A stretch of 64,000 nt of DNA, from contig NZ_JOIY01000013.1 of NCBI RefSeq assembly GCF_000720185.1, positions 62,001 to 126,000 of the forward strand. The letters run 5' to 3'. Numbering within the stretch: the first letter of the stretch is position 1; each line of letters starts with the position of its first letter. The translations under genes were made by a program, and so were the position numbers. Origin of the DNA: Streptomyces sp. NRRL S-340. GTDB taxonomy: Bacteria > Actinomycetota > Actinomycetes > Streptomycetales > Streptomycetaceae. Under the pieces are notes generated by a model. The model had not been told where the DNA came from. It made no database searches and was given only the letters and a program-made list of their open reading frames with translations. This document shows, piece after piece, positions 45,039 through 53,693 of the stretch.

Positions 45039-45060
45039 AATTCTTGACCGTGTATTGACC
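45039..45060 (-). promoter_or_regulatory. PHO-box-like direct repeat upstream of phospholipase C
   Basis: On the minus strand GGTCAATACAC is followed directly by GGTCAAGAATT: two 11-base units each beginning GGTCA, matching the core of the Streptomyces PhoP direct-repeat unit G(G/T)TCAYYYR(G/C)G only in its first five bases. Located 117 bases before the start at 44922. Plausible because phospholipase C and phosphatase genes are classic PhoP targets. Confidence 0.4.
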
Positions 45061-45096
45061 GAACGGGGGAGCAAATCACGCCTAATCGATCAGGGA

Positions 45097-46527
45097 TCAG
45101 CTCAGGAGTGCGCGTCCGTACCAGTCCTGTGCATCGCGGACGCCGGGCAGGGCGAAGAAGTACCCGCCGCCGAACGGCTTGACGTAGTCGGTGAGCGGCT
45201 CGCCCTCCAGGCGCTTTTGCACGGTCTCGAACTGGCGGGCCGGATCCTGCTGGTAGCAGCAGAAGAGCAGGCCCATGTCGAGGTTGCCGTTGGTGTCCAT
45301 GCCCCGGTCGTAGTTGTAGGCCCGGCGCAGGATGCGCTGGTCGTCGGTGGCGGCGGTGCGCGGGTTGGCGCGGCGGATGTGGGCGTCCAGCGGGATGACG
45401 TCGCCCTTGGGGTCGTCGGCGTAGTGCGGGACGTCGTGCTCGAAGTCGCCGTCCAGGGGCGCGCCGGACTCCCGGACCCGGCCGAACATGCGCTCCTGCT
45501 CGGTGAGGGAGACCCGGTCCCAGAACTCCACCAGCATCCGGATCAGCCGGACCACCTGGTAACTGCCTCCGGTCGCCCAGGCCGGTTCACCACCGCCCCT
45601 GCCCACCCACACCAGGCGGTCCATCTCCCGGGCGTCACCCGCGTCCGGGTTGGCCGTGCCGTCCTTGAAGCCCATCAGGTTGCGCGGGGTGCCGGCCGGG
45701 CGGGGCGGTGAGGAGAAGCCGTCCAGCCGCCAGCGCACCTGGAGGCCGCCTCGCGTGTGCCGGGCGATGTCACGCAGCGCGTGCAGGACGGTGTCCGGGT
45801 CGTCGGCGTGCAGGTGCAGACTGAGGTCGCCGTGGCACCAGTCGGGTCTGAGGTCGTCGTCGGGGAAGGACGGCATGGCCGTGAGCCGGCGGGGGCGCAG
45901 GGCGCTCAGGCCGAAACGGTCGTCGAAGAGCGCGGCACCGACGCCGACGGTCACGCCCAGCGCACCGGAGGGCAGCCGGCCGCCCAGGATCCCGGAGTCG
46001 GCGGGCGGCCCGGTGATGCCGGCCGGCTCGGGCGTACCGCCGAAGGCCAGGAAGCGGGCGCGGTCGGTCAGGGTGCGCAGGAGGTCGGTCAGCTCCCCGC
46101 GGTCGGCGGCGGTGACGTCGAAGGCCACGAAGACGGTGGTGCGGCGGGGGGCGGCGAGCACCGACTGCTGGTGCGGGCCGTGGAAGGGGGCGACGGCGGG
46201 CAGCGCGGGCCCGGCCGGGCCCGCGGCGAGGTCCGCGCCGGTGCCGGACGCCGCCGCGCCCCCGGAGGCGAGTCCGGCGCCGGCCAGCGCCGCTCCCCGC
46301 AGGAACCGGCGCCGGGCCACGCCGCCCCGGGGCGCCGCCGGCCCGTCCGGCACCTCGGGGCGGCGGCCGGCCGGCTCGGGAACCGGTGCGGCCCTCCCGT
46401 CCCTGTCCCGCTCGCCCTGGCCCCGCTTCTCGGACACCCGTGCCTCCTCGCTCCGTTCCCGTCCCCGCACCTGCTCCGCCCGCCGCCGTGACACCTGCTC
46501 GCGTCCCGTGTGTCCGGCCGGGCTCAC
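45097..46527 (-). CDS. efeB: Dyp-type peroxidase EfeB, Tat-exported
   Basis: 476-aa deferrochelatase/peroxidase. GTG 46527 overlaps the efeO stop (GTGA) with GGAGGA upstream; GTG 46437 with GAGGAGG upstream would give a more usual Tat leader. The Tat motif [10 protein letters not shown] lies near residue 72. Dyp-family residues: GFKDGTANP (GxxDG, distal Asp) near residue 310 and [20 protein letters not shown] with the proximal haem His near 405. EfeB works with EfeO in ferrous/haem iron handling at the cell surface. The permease EfeU is not encoded here. Followed by the phospholipase C gene 174 bp downstream. Confidence 0.93.
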   Translation of the reverse strand: MSPAGHTGREQVSRRRAEQVRGRERSEEARVSEKRGQGERDRDGRAAPVPEPAGRRPEVPDGPAAPRGGVARRRFLRGAALAGAGLASGGAAASGTGADLAAGPAGPALPAVAPFHGPHQQSVLAAPRRTTVFVAFDVTAADRGELTDLLRTLTDRARFLAFGGTPEPAGITGPPADSGILGGRLPSGALGVTVGVGAALFDDRFGLSALRPRRLTAMPSFPDDDLRPDWCHGDLSLHLHADDPDTVLHALRDIARHTRGGLQVRWRLDGFSSPPRPAGTPRNLMGFKDGTANPDAGDAREMDRLVWVGRGGGEPAWATGGSYQVVRLIRMLVEFWDRVSLTEQERMFGRVRESGAPLDGDFEHDVPHYADDPKGDVIPLDAHIRRANPRTAATDDQRILRRAYNYDRGMDTNGNLDMGLLFCCYQQDPARQFETVQKRLEGEPLTDYVKPFGGGYFFALPGVRDAQDWYGRALLS

Positions 46528-47744
46528 GACGTCCTCCGGGGGTCGCAGAGCGTGGCCACGGAGGCCAGCCGCTCCACCAGGTCGCCCAGCACGGCGTCGG
46601 TCCGCTCCCGCTGCGTGCGGCTCAGCCGGTCCAGAGGCGTCCACCGCTCCCCGTTCCGCAGGCCGTCGAGCAGGGTCCGGGCGCGTTCCGTCACGCGGTC
46701 CAGCTCCGGCAGACCGGCGTAGCGGGTGGCGAGCAGCGGGCGCAGCCGGGACAGGACGGCGCGGGTGCCGTCGAGGTTGGCGCGGGCGGTGGCGAGGCTG
46801 GTGCCGCTGCCGTAGTCGGTGCGGCCGGTCAGCTCGAACTGGACGGTGTTCTCGAGGATCTCGTGCGCCCGCAGGCCGAGCTGGGCGGGGTCCATGCGGG
46901 CCTGGGACCAGGTGTCGCGCAGCGCGGTGAGCGCCCGTACCAGGGCCGCCGCCGGGGCTCGCAGGCTCCGCGCGCTCTCGCCGTGCCACAGCCCGTACTC
47001 AATCCGGTGGAAGCCGGTGAAGGACGGGTCGTGGACGCCGCCGGGCAGTCCGGCGTCGGTGCCGTTGATCCGGGCGTCGGCGTCGCCGAAGGCGTCGTAG
47101 GCCGCTCCGAGCCGCTCGTACTGCAGGTGCGCGGGCAGCCAGGCCGTACGGGCCAGGCCGAGGTCGCCGGCGTCGATCGCCTCCCGCAGGCGGCCGGTCA
47201 GCCGCACCGCTTCGTCCAGGCCGCCCGCCACCCACTTCTGGTAGTCGATCGCCGGGGGGATCAGGTCGTGCTGGGTGACCGCCGCCGCGGCCGGGCCGCG
47301 GGCCCCGCGGCCGATCCGGACCGTCGGGCCGGTCACCGCGTCGGCGTCCTCGGGCACGCACCGGAACGCGTACGCGCCCTTGCCGACGCGGACGGTCAGG
47401 GGCCGGGTGGTGCCCGGGCCGATGCCCTCGACCTCCCCATACACGGCGTGGCTTCCCGGATCCTCCAGGTAGACCTCGACGGCCCGGTCGGAGACGTTGT
47501 GGAGGTCGAAGACGCGCAGGCCGGGCGCCGGCTCGTCCCAGCCCCGTCCGCAGCCGCCGGCCGACACCTCGACGGCGGTGTGCGGCACCGTGCCGGCCGC
47601 GGCGCCCGTGCGGCCGGAGGTCCGCGTGAACGCCAGCACCCCGGCGGCCCCGAGCACCAGTGCCAGCAGCAGTGCCGCCGCCGGGGCCACCCCGATCGCG
47701 GCCAGCGGCCTGAGCCGTCGTACGCCCGAGCCGGGCACCCGCAT
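46524..47744 (-). CDS. efeO: EfeO-type iron-uptake lipoprotein-like/imelysin protein
   Basis: 406-aa extracytoplasmic protein. ATG 47744 with GGGGAGGACC upstream. N-terminal signal-anchor ([19 protein letters not shown]), a cupredoxin-like domain ([31 protein letters not shown]; residues 55-150) and a peptidase M75/imelysin domain with [12 protein letters not shown] (HxxE motif, near residue 252) and [12 protein letters not shown]. This is the EfeO/EfeM layout, binding Fe for the EfeUOB importer. It forms an operon with efeB. No IdeR/DmdR iron box was evident in the 150 bases upstream, and the gene is divergent from a PP2C phosphatase. Confidence 0.9.
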   Translation of the reverse strand: MRVPGSGVRRLRPLAAIGVAPAAALLLALVLGAAGVLAFTRTSGRTGAAAGTVPHTAVEVSAGGCGRGWDEPAPGLRVFDLHNVSDRAVEVYLEDPGSHAVYGEVEGIGPGTTRPLTVRVGKGAYAFRCVPEDADAVTGPTVRIGRGARGPAAAAVTQHDLIPPAIDYQKWVAGGLDEAVRLTGRLREAIDAGDLGLARTAWLPAHLQYERLGAAYDAFGDADARINGTDAGLPGGVHDPSFTGFHRIEYGLWHGESARSLRAPAAALVRALTALRDTWSQARMDPAQLGLRAHEILENTVQFELTGRTDYGSGTSLATARANLDGTRAVLSRLRPLLATRYAGLPELDRVTERARTLLDGLRNGERWTPLDRLSRTQRERTDAVLGDLVERLASVATLCDPRRTS

Positions 47745-47894
47745 TCCGGTCCTCCCCAGGTCAACCCCGCGTGATCGCGTCCGGGACCGCATCATGCCGG
47801 ACGACGGCCACCACCCTGGCAGACGGCCGGGAAAACCGGTACCCGCCCGTTTCCCGAGGTGCGCGGGCGTGTCGCCGCGGTGCAGTGTGGAGGC

Positions 47895-49154
47895 GTGAGT
47901 GCCGGGCAACAAGGCTCCAGCGGTCGCGGGCGGCGGCGGCAGTCGGGTCATGCGCTGCTGCTCGTCGCGGCCGTGCTCGTCGTCCTCATCACGGTGTCCG
48001 ACATCGTGACCCCCACCGACATCCACCTCGGGCCGCTCCTGGTGATCGCTCCCGCGGTCACCGCGTGGGCCGAGGGCCCGCGGACGACGGGGTGCGTGGG
48101 GGCGCTGTCGGTGGCGGCGCAGGCGTTCATCGGCTGGCACTCCCACGCGCTCCTGTCGCGGAACGTGATCGTGCAGGTGATCTCGCTGGCGGTGCTGTCC
48201 GTGCTGATCGTGGCGCTGTCCGTGGTCCGCGACCGGCGCCGCCGCGAACTGGCGCAGGTCCGTTCGGTCGCCGAGGCCGCGCAGCACGTCCTGCTGTGGC
48301 CGCTCCCGGACCGGCTGGGGTCCTTGGAACTGGCCTGCCTGTACCTGGCCGCGGAGGACGAGGCGTCGATCGGGGGCGATCTGTACGCCGCCGCCCGGAC
48401 CGGGCGGGGCGCCCGGCTGCTCATCGGTGACGTGCGCGGCAAGGGCCTGCCCGCGGTCGGGGAGGCGGCCCTGGTGCTCGGAGCGTTCCGCGAGGCCGCC
48501 CACCACCTCACCGCGCTGCCGTCGCTCGCCGCGTCCCTGGAGCGCAGCGTCATCCGGTATCTCGCCGACTTCGAACCGGAGGAGGAGTCCGGGGAACGCT
48601 TCGTGACCGCGCTGCTGCTGGAGGTTCCCGACGACGAACCGGTCGTGCGGATGACCAGTTGCGGCCATGTGGCGCCGCTGCTGCTCGGGAGCGACGAGGG
48701 ACGCGTCGGCGTCGCGGACCTTGATCCCGCTCCTCCGCTCGGGGTCGGGCTGACCGACGCCGGCGGCTCCACCGTCGACGAACTGCCCTTCGGTCCCGGC
48801 GACACCCTGCTGCTGTACACCGACGGCGTCGTCGAGGCGCGCGACCGCCACGGCGTCTTCTACCCGCTGGCGGAGCACGCCTCGCGGTGGGCCGGCTGCG
48901 CCCCCGGCGTGCTGCTCGACCACCTCCGGCGCGATCTGCTCGCGCACACCGGCGGGCGCCTCGGGGACGACGTCGCCCTGGTGGCGGTCCGCCGGGTGCC
49001 GCCCTCGCCCGCCGGCTCGCGCGTCGCCCGCGCGCTGCGCGGCGCCCTCCCGGACGGCGCCGCCGCCGTACGGACCGAGCCCGGCGGACCGGAGCCCGTG
49101 CCCCCCGGCCCGTACGGGCCTGAGCCCGGCGGACCGGAACCGGCGCCCCGGTAG
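47895..49154 (+). CDS. Membrane-anchored PP2C (SpoIIE-type) phosphatase
   Basis: 419-aa protein from GTG 47895 (GGAGG upstream). Three to four membrane helices occupy residues 18-112 (HALLLVAAVLVVLITVSDIV, VIVQVISLAVLSVLIVALSV). A cytoplasmic SpoIIE/RsbU PP2C domain follows (residues 130-370): IGGDLYAAARTGRGARLLIG, DVRGKGLPAVGEAALVLGAF, LLLYTDGVVEARD, LGDDVALVAVR, which carry the conserved metal Asp residues. The C-terminus is a Pro/Gly repeat (GGPEPVPPGPYGPEPGGPEP). It likely dephosphorylates an anti-anti-sigma factor in response to a membrane signal. It lacks the HATPase tail of the two larger PP2C proteins. Confidence 0.9.
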   Translation: MSAGQQGSSGRGRRRQSGHALLLVAAVLVVLITVSDIVTPTDIHLGPLLVIAPAVTAWAEGPRTTGCVGALSVAAQAFIGWHSHALLSRNVIVQVISLAVLSVLIVALSVVRDRRRRELAQVRSVAEAAQHVLLWPLPDRLGSLELACLYLAAEDEASIGGDLYAAARTGRGARLLIGDVRGKGLPAVGEAALVLGAFREAAHHLTALPSLAASLERSVIRYLADFEPEEESGERFVTALLLEVPDDEPVVRMTSCGHVAPLLLGSDEGRVGVADLDPAPPLGVGLTDAGGSTVDELPFGPGDTLLLYTDGVVEARDRHGVFYPLAEHASRWAGCAPGVLLDHLRRDLLAHTGGRLGDDVALVAVRRVPPSPAGSRVARALRGALPDGAAAVRTEPGGPEPVPPGPYGPEPGGPEPAPR

Positions 49155-49368
49155 CCCAGCGGGCGCTCTCACGGGCCGGAGCGGGCGTCCGCCCGAGCGG
49201 GCACGGGCGTCTTCCCCGGCCGGAGCCTGCAGCCGTGACGCACCGGAGCCGGGCGGAGGGGAAGGGACCGGGCGCGGTGGCCCCGCCGGGCGGTCTCCCG
49301 GTCAGGCAGAACTGCCCGCTCGTGCGGGCAATCGCACCGGGCCTTTCCAATATGATCACCAAAGCTCG

Positions 49369-49374
49369 TATAGT
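49369..49374 (+). promoter_or_regulatory. Candidate -10 element for the conservon operon
   Basis: TATAGT at 49369-49374 in an unusually AT-rich patch (49346-49385) 107 bases before the chosen cvnA start. The matching -35 is poor (TTCCAA at 49345), so the promoter may need an activator. Confidence 0.4.
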
Positions 49375-49480
49375 GACCGACAGTTGACCGCACGTGTCAC
49401 CTGCCACCCGCCAGGCCCTGCCCAAGGACCCGACCGAGGGCCGCTCTCGACCGAGCGGCGGCCGCCCGAGGACCCGATTG

Positions 49481-51112
49481 ATGACCGCGCCCACGCCTCA
49501 CGGCGAGCGACCCACCGTCCGCAAGCTCCTCCCCCTTCCCGCGCTCACCGCCGTCGTGTCCGTCGCCGCGGTCGCGGGAGCGGTCTCGGCGGCACCCGCC
49601 TCGGTACGCACCCCGCTCGCCTGGGGGGCGGGCGCGGCGGCCGTCGTCCTGGTGGTCGCCGTGTTCCTGGCCGTACGCGCGACGCAGAGCGCGCGGATCG
49701 CCCGGCGCCGGCTGCACACGGCGACCCAGGACGTCGAGCGCCTGGCCCAGGAGCGCTACCGGGTGGTGGAGGAGGCGCAGCGGGAACGGCAGCACCTCGT
49801 CGACGAACTCGCCCGCCAGCGTGCCGAGTTCGCGCAGTCCTTCGCACACGAGCGGGCCCGGCTCGAAGACGCCGCCGCCCGGGAGGCGGACCGCCTCCGG
49901 CAGGAGAACGCGCGGCTGAGCGGCGAGCTGGAACGCGCCGGCCGGGCCCGGGACGCGGCGATCTCCGCGACCTCCAACGCGGCCGGCCGCATGCAGGCAC
50001 TGACCACCGCCATGCTCGCCGACCTGCGGGCCATGGAGGAGCGCCACTCGGACGAGGAGGTCCTCGCCGACCTGCTCCACCTGGATCACCGTACGGCGCA
50101 GGCCGGCCGTCTCGCCGACTCGGTCGCCGTGCTCACCGGTGCCCGTTCGGGGCGCCGCTGGGCGCGGCCCATCGCGATGGAGTCGATCCTGCGCGGCGCG
50201 CTGGGCCGCATCAGCGCCTACCGCCGGGTGCGGGTCCACGCGACGAGCGAGACCGCGGTCGCGGGGCACGCCGCCGAGGGCGTGATGCACGCGCTCGCCG
50301 AACTCCTCGACAACGCCGCCAACTTCTCCCCGCCGACGTCCGAGGTGCACGTCTACGTCGAGGAGGTGCCCGCCGGGGTCATCCTGTCCGTGGAGGACAG
50401 CGGCCTGGTGATGGGCGAGATCCAGCTGCGCCGTGCCGAGCAGGCCGTCTCGGGCGACGTCTCGGAGCTGGGCGGCCTCACCGGCACCCGGCTCGGGCTC
50501 GCCGTCGTGGGCCGCCTGGCCCGCAAGTACGGCCTCAAGGTGTCCTTCCGGCCGTCCGCGCGGGGCGGCACGGGCGTGCTGATGCTCGTCCCCCAGGAGA
50601 TTCTCACCAGCCCCGTCGCCTCCTCCGCGCGCCCCGCGGGTCCCCCGGCGCAGGACACCCGGGACGGCGCTCGGGACACCGTCCAGGACGGCCCGCGGGC
50701 GCTGCCCGCCGGAACCCGGGCCGCCGCGCCCGCCGCCGATTCCGGCGGCCCCGCGCCCGTGCACGAGAGCGTGCCCGACGGCACGGACGGCGAGACGGCC
50801 GAGCGGCCCGTCGCGGGGCTGCCCAAGCGGCGCAGGGGCCGCACCCTGGCCGAGGCCGAGCGGGCCCGTTCGGCCTCCCGCGCCCCCGCCCCGCGGCCCG
50901 CGCCCGCCGGCGACGACGCCAAGGCCCGCGTCGCCCGCTTCAGCAGCTTCCGGCAGGCCGTGCGCCCGAACACCGGCGCGGCGTCCGCCGCCACGCCGCC
51001 CGACCCGACCACCGGGCCGTCGTCCGCCCAGGGCGACGCCGCCGCCCCGGCCGCACCGGCCGACTCCCCGTCCCACCCCACCGCGCACCCGGAAGGCGAC
51101 CTCACTTCATGA
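49481..51112 (+). CDS. cvnA: Conservon sensor-like histidine kinase CvnA
   Basis: About 543-aa membrane protein, first gene of a conservon (cvnA-D plus two P450s). Two membrane helices (residues 20-40 and 46-65), a long coiled coil (residues 75-160, heptads around ERLAQERYRVVEEAQRERQH), then a GHKL ATPase domain with N-box HALAELLDNAANFSPP and VEDSGLVMGE, and a disordered Ala/Pro/Arg tail of 150 residues. No phospho-accepting His in a standard H-box, as usual for CvnA. Conservons resemble eukaryotic GPCR-G-protein modules. ATG 49481 is the likelier start; GTG 49394 is in frame. It ends with an ATGA overlap into cvnB. Confidence 0.92.
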   Translation: MTAPTPHGERPTVRKLLPLPALTAVVSVAAVAGAVSAAPASVRTPLAWGAGAAAVVLVVAVFLAVRATQSARIARRRLHTATQDVERLAQERYRVVEEAQRERQHLVDELARQRAEFAQSFAHERARLEDAAAREADRLRQENARLSGELERAGRARDAAISATSNAAGRMQALTTAMLADLRAMEERHSDEEVLADLLHLDHRTAQAGRLADSVAVLTGARSGRRWARPIAMESILRGALGRISAYRRVRVHATSETAVAGHAAEGVMHALAELLDNAANFSPPTSEVHVYVEEVPAGVILSVEDSGLVMGEIQLRRAEQAVSGDVSELGGLTGTRLGLAVVGRLARKYGLKVSFRPSARGGTGVLMLVPQEILTSPVASSARPAGPPAQDTRDGARDTVQDGPRALPAGTRAAAPAADSGGPAPVHESVPDGTDGETAERPVAGLPKRRRGRTLAEAERARSASRAPAPRPAPAGDDAKARVARFSSFRQAVRPNTGAASAATPPDPTTGPSSAQGDAAAPAAPADSPSHPTAHPEGDLTS

Positions 51113-51516
51113 CCGGCCAGACCACCGCCGACGACCAGCTCACCTGGCTCCTGGAGGGCCTGTTGGAGCGGACCCCGGGCGCGCGGCACGCGCTCGTGCT
51201 GTCCCGCGACGGGCTGAAGCTGTGCCGCACTCCCGAGCTGACGGTCGACCAGGCCGACCAGCTCGCGGCGATCGCCGCCGGCATCCAGTCGCTCTCCCAC
51301 GGCGCGTCCGCCGAGTTCGGGGACGGCAGCGGGGGCGTGCGCTCGGCGATGACCGAGTTCTACGGCGGTGTGCTGTTCATCGTGGAGGCCGGTGAGGGCG
51401 CTCATCTCGCGGTCGTCACCACCGAGGACGCCGACGCCGGACTCGTCGGGCACAACATGAGCGAGCTGGTGGAGCAGCTCGGCGAGTACCTGACCGCCCA
51501 GCCCCGCACGTCATGA
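51109..51516 (+). CDS. cvnB: Conservon roadblock/LC7 protein CvnB
   Basis: 135-aa small protein, ATG overlapping the cvnA stop. One roadblock/LC7 domain: LTWLLEGLLERTPGARHALV, LSRDGLKLCRTPEL, IAAGIQSLSHGASAEFGDG, LAVVTTEDADAGLVGHNMSE. In conservons CvnB is thought to act as a regulator of the CvnD GTPase, in the way bacterial MglB-like roadblock proteins serve as GTPase-activating proteins. The 4-bp overlaps with both neighbours mark strict operon translation. Confidence 0.93.
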   Translation: MTGQTTADDQLTWLLEGLLERTPGARHALVLSRDGLKLCRTPELTVDQADQLAAIAAGIQSLSHGASAEFGDGSGGVRSAMTEFYGGVLFIVEAGEGAHLAVVTTEDADAGLVGHNMSELVEQLGEYLTAQPRTS

Positions 51517-51860
51517 GCAGGCCCGGCAGGGACGACGCCCCGGACCGCCTGTACACCATCACCGGCGGGCGCACCAGCTCCGGCCCCGACAACCCCTTCG
51601 ACCTGGTCACGCTGGTCGTGGCGGAGTCGCAGCCGGCGCCGGGGATGCAGTCGGAGCACGCCGCGATCCTGCGGCTGGCCGAGTCCCCCACGGCCGTGGT
51701 GGAGATCGCCGCCGAACTGCGGCTGCCCGTGAGCATCACCAAGGTGCTGCTGTGCGACCTGCTGGCCGCGGGCCGCGTCAGTGCCCGCCACCCGCGCAAG
51801 GCCGCCGTCTACGACCCCGACATCCTGGAGCAGGTGCTCGTTGGACTCCGCAACCTCTGA
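51513..51860 (+). CDS. cvnC: Conservon DUF742 protein CvnC
   Basis: 115-aa protein, start overlapping cvnB (ATGA). DUF742 features: DRLYTITGGRTSSGPDNPFD near the N-terminus and a winged-helix-like C-terminus (VVEIAAELRLPVSITKVLLC, DLLAAGRVSARHP). Present in every conservon; its exact role is unknown. It ends inside the start of cvnD (20-bp overlap). Confidence 0.93.
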   Translation: MSRPGRDDAPDRLYTITGGRTSSGPDNPFDLVTLVVAESQPAPGMQSEHAAILRLAESPTAVVEIAAELRLPVSITKVLLCDLLAAGRVSARHPRKAAVYDPDILEQVLVGLRNL

Positions 51861-52470
51861 CGCCCGCACCCCGTTGGGTGCCTCCGCCGACAACGGTCTG
51901 AAGATCGTGGTCGTGGGCGGTTTCGGCGTCGGCAAGACCACCCTGGTCCGCTCGGTCAGCGAGATACGTCCCCTCAACACCGAGGAGACCATGACGCAGG
52001 CGGGCGAGGCGATCGACGACGTCAGCGGTGTGCGCGGCAAGACCGCCACGACCGTCGCCTTCGACTTCGGCCGCATCACCCTGGACGCGCACAACGTGCT
52101 GTACCTGTTCGGCGCGCCCGGTCAGGAGCGGTTCTGGTTCCTGTGGGACCGCCTGTTCTCCGGGACGCTGGGGGCGGTGGTGCTCGTCGACACCCGCCGG
52201 ATCGGGGACTCCTGGTACGCCATCGACCGGCTGGAGCACCACGGCACGCCGTTCATCGTGGCCTGCAACGACTTCGGCGGGCCCGCCCACCCGCACGCCG
52301 AGATCCGCGAGGCGCTCGACCTGGACCCGCGGGTGCCGCTGGTGGACTGCGACGCCCGCTCCCGGGAGTCCAGCAAGCAGGTGCTGATCACCCTCGTGCA
52401 GCACCTCAAGGACCACTACGCCGGACAGGCCGCCGGGCCGGCGGCCCTGCCCCGACAGGAGTTCGTGTGA
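51841..52470 (+). CDS. cvnD: Conservon small GTPase CvnD
   Basis: 209-aa Ras/Rab-like GTPase, probably starting at TTG 51841 inside the end of cvnC (GGAG 11 bases upstream). P-loop GGFGVGKTT near residue 22, switch region TVAFDFGRI, Walker-B-like LYLFGAPGQERFWFLWD (DxxGQ-type motif with Ala-Pro) and nucleotide-specificity loop FIVACNDFGG in place of NKxD. It is the G-protein-like component of the conservon, presumably regulated by CvnB and CvnA. Its last codons overlap the first P450 gene (GTGA). Confidence 0.93.
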   Translation: MDSATSDARTPLGASADNGLKIVVVGGFGVGKTTLVRSVSEIRPLNTEETMTQAGEAIDDVSGVRGKTATTVAFDFGRITLDAHNVLYLFGAPGQERFWFLWDRLFSGTLGAVVLVDTRRIGDSWYAIDRLEHHGTPFIVACNDFGGPAHPHAEIREALDLDPRVPLVDCDARSRESSKQVLITLVQHLKDHYAGQAAGPAALPRQEFV

Positions 52471-53693
52471 CGACCCCCGACGCCGTCCCGCTCAGCGGCC
52501 CCCGGTTCCAGACCGAACCCGCCGTCCTGTACCGGGAGATGCGGCGCGACCACGGCGCGGTGACACCGGTGCTGCTCGACGGGGACGTCCCGGCCTGGCT
52601 GGTGCTGGGCTACCGCGAACTGCACCAGGTGACCGGCGATCCGGTGCTGTTCAGCCGGGACTCCGGCCTGTGGAACCAGTGGGAGAACATCCCCGCCGAC
52701 TGGCCGCTGCTGCCCATGATCGGCCGCAAGCAGCCCTCGATCCTCTACACGGTCGGTGAACGCCACCGCGAGCGCGCCGCGATGATCAGCAACGCGCTGG
52801 AGGCCGTCGAGCCGTCCGAACTGCGGCGCCACTGCGAGCGGTTCGCCGACGAGCTGATCGACGCGGTGTGCACCGAGGGCGCCGCCGACCTGATCGCCGA
52901 CTACGCGATGCTGCTGCCCGTGCGGGTCCTGGCCCGCCTCTACGGGTTCTCCGACGAGGAGGGCCCGGCCCTGGTCACCGCGCTGAACGACATGATCGAC
53001 GGGCGGGAGCGGGCGATCGCGGGCCAGACGCACCTGGCCCGTTCCATGGCCGCCCTGCTCGCCGAGCGTCGTCAGCGGCCCGCCGACGACGTGGCCTCGC
53101 GGATGCTCGCCGACACCGGCGGGTTCAGCGAGGAGGAGGTCGCGCAGGACCTGATGGTGATGATGGCGGCCGGTCACCAGCCGACCGCCGACTGGATCGG
53201 CAACTCGCTGCGTCTGATGCTGACCGACGAGCGGTTCGCCGCCTCCCTGTTCGGCGGGCGCAACAGCGTCGCCGAGGCGATGAACGAGGTGCTGTGGGAG
53301 GACACGCCCACGCAGAACGTGGCCGGGCGCTGGGCGACCCGCGACACCCAGCTCGGCGGGCGCCGGGTCCGCGCCGGCGACCTGCTGCTGCTCGGCCTGC
53401 AGGGCGCCAACTCCGATCCCCAGGTGCGCACCCACGGTTCGGAGCTCACCGGCGGCAACAACGCCCACTTCTCCTTCGGCCACGGCGAGCACCGCTGCCC
53501 GTTCCCCGCGCAGGAGGTCGCCGAGGTGATCGCGCGGACGGGCATCGAGGTGGTGCTGGACCGGCTGCCGGACATCGACCTGACGGTGCCCGCCGCATCC
53601 CTCACCCGTCGTCCCTCGCCCTGGCTGCGGGGGCTGACCGAGCTGCCCGTGCGGTTCACTCCGACCCCTGCCCTGGGAGGCACGTCACGATGA
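52467..53693 (+). CDS. Conservon cytochrome P450, CYP157-type lacking ExxR
   Basis: 408-aa soluble P450-fold protein from GTG 52467 (ACAGGAG upstream). Haem-binding loop FSFGHGEHRCPF near residue 335 holds the proximal Cys. In the K-helix, where ExxR is expected, the sequence is NEVLWEDTP: Glu kept, Arg replaced by Trp. The I-helix reads MAAGHQPTADW instead of AGxE/DT. This matches the CYP157 family of Streptomyces conservons, known to lack the otherwise universal ExxR. Catalytic activity, substrate and redox partner unknown; a regulatory haem role is conceivable. Overlaps its neighbours by 4 bp on both sides. Confidence 0.9.
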   Translation: MTTPDAVPLSGPRFQTEPAVLYREMRRDHGAVTPVLLDGDVPAWLVLGYRELHQVTGDPVLFSRDSGLWNQWENIPADWPLLPMIGRKQPSILYTVGERHRERAAMISNALEAVEPSELRRHCERFADELIDAVCTEGAADLIADYAMLLPVRVLARLYGFSDEEGPALVTALNDMIDGRERAIAGQTHLARSMAALLAERRQRPADDVASRMLADTGGFSEEEVAQDLMVMMAAGHQPTADWIGNSLRLMLTDERFAASLFGGRNSVAEAMNEVLWEDTPTQNVAGRWATRDTQLGGRRVRAGDLLLLGLQGANSDPQVRTHGSELTGGNNAHFSFGHGEHRCPFPAQEVAEVIARTGIEVVLDRLPDIDLTVPAASLTRRPSPWLRGLTELPVRFTPTPALGGTSR

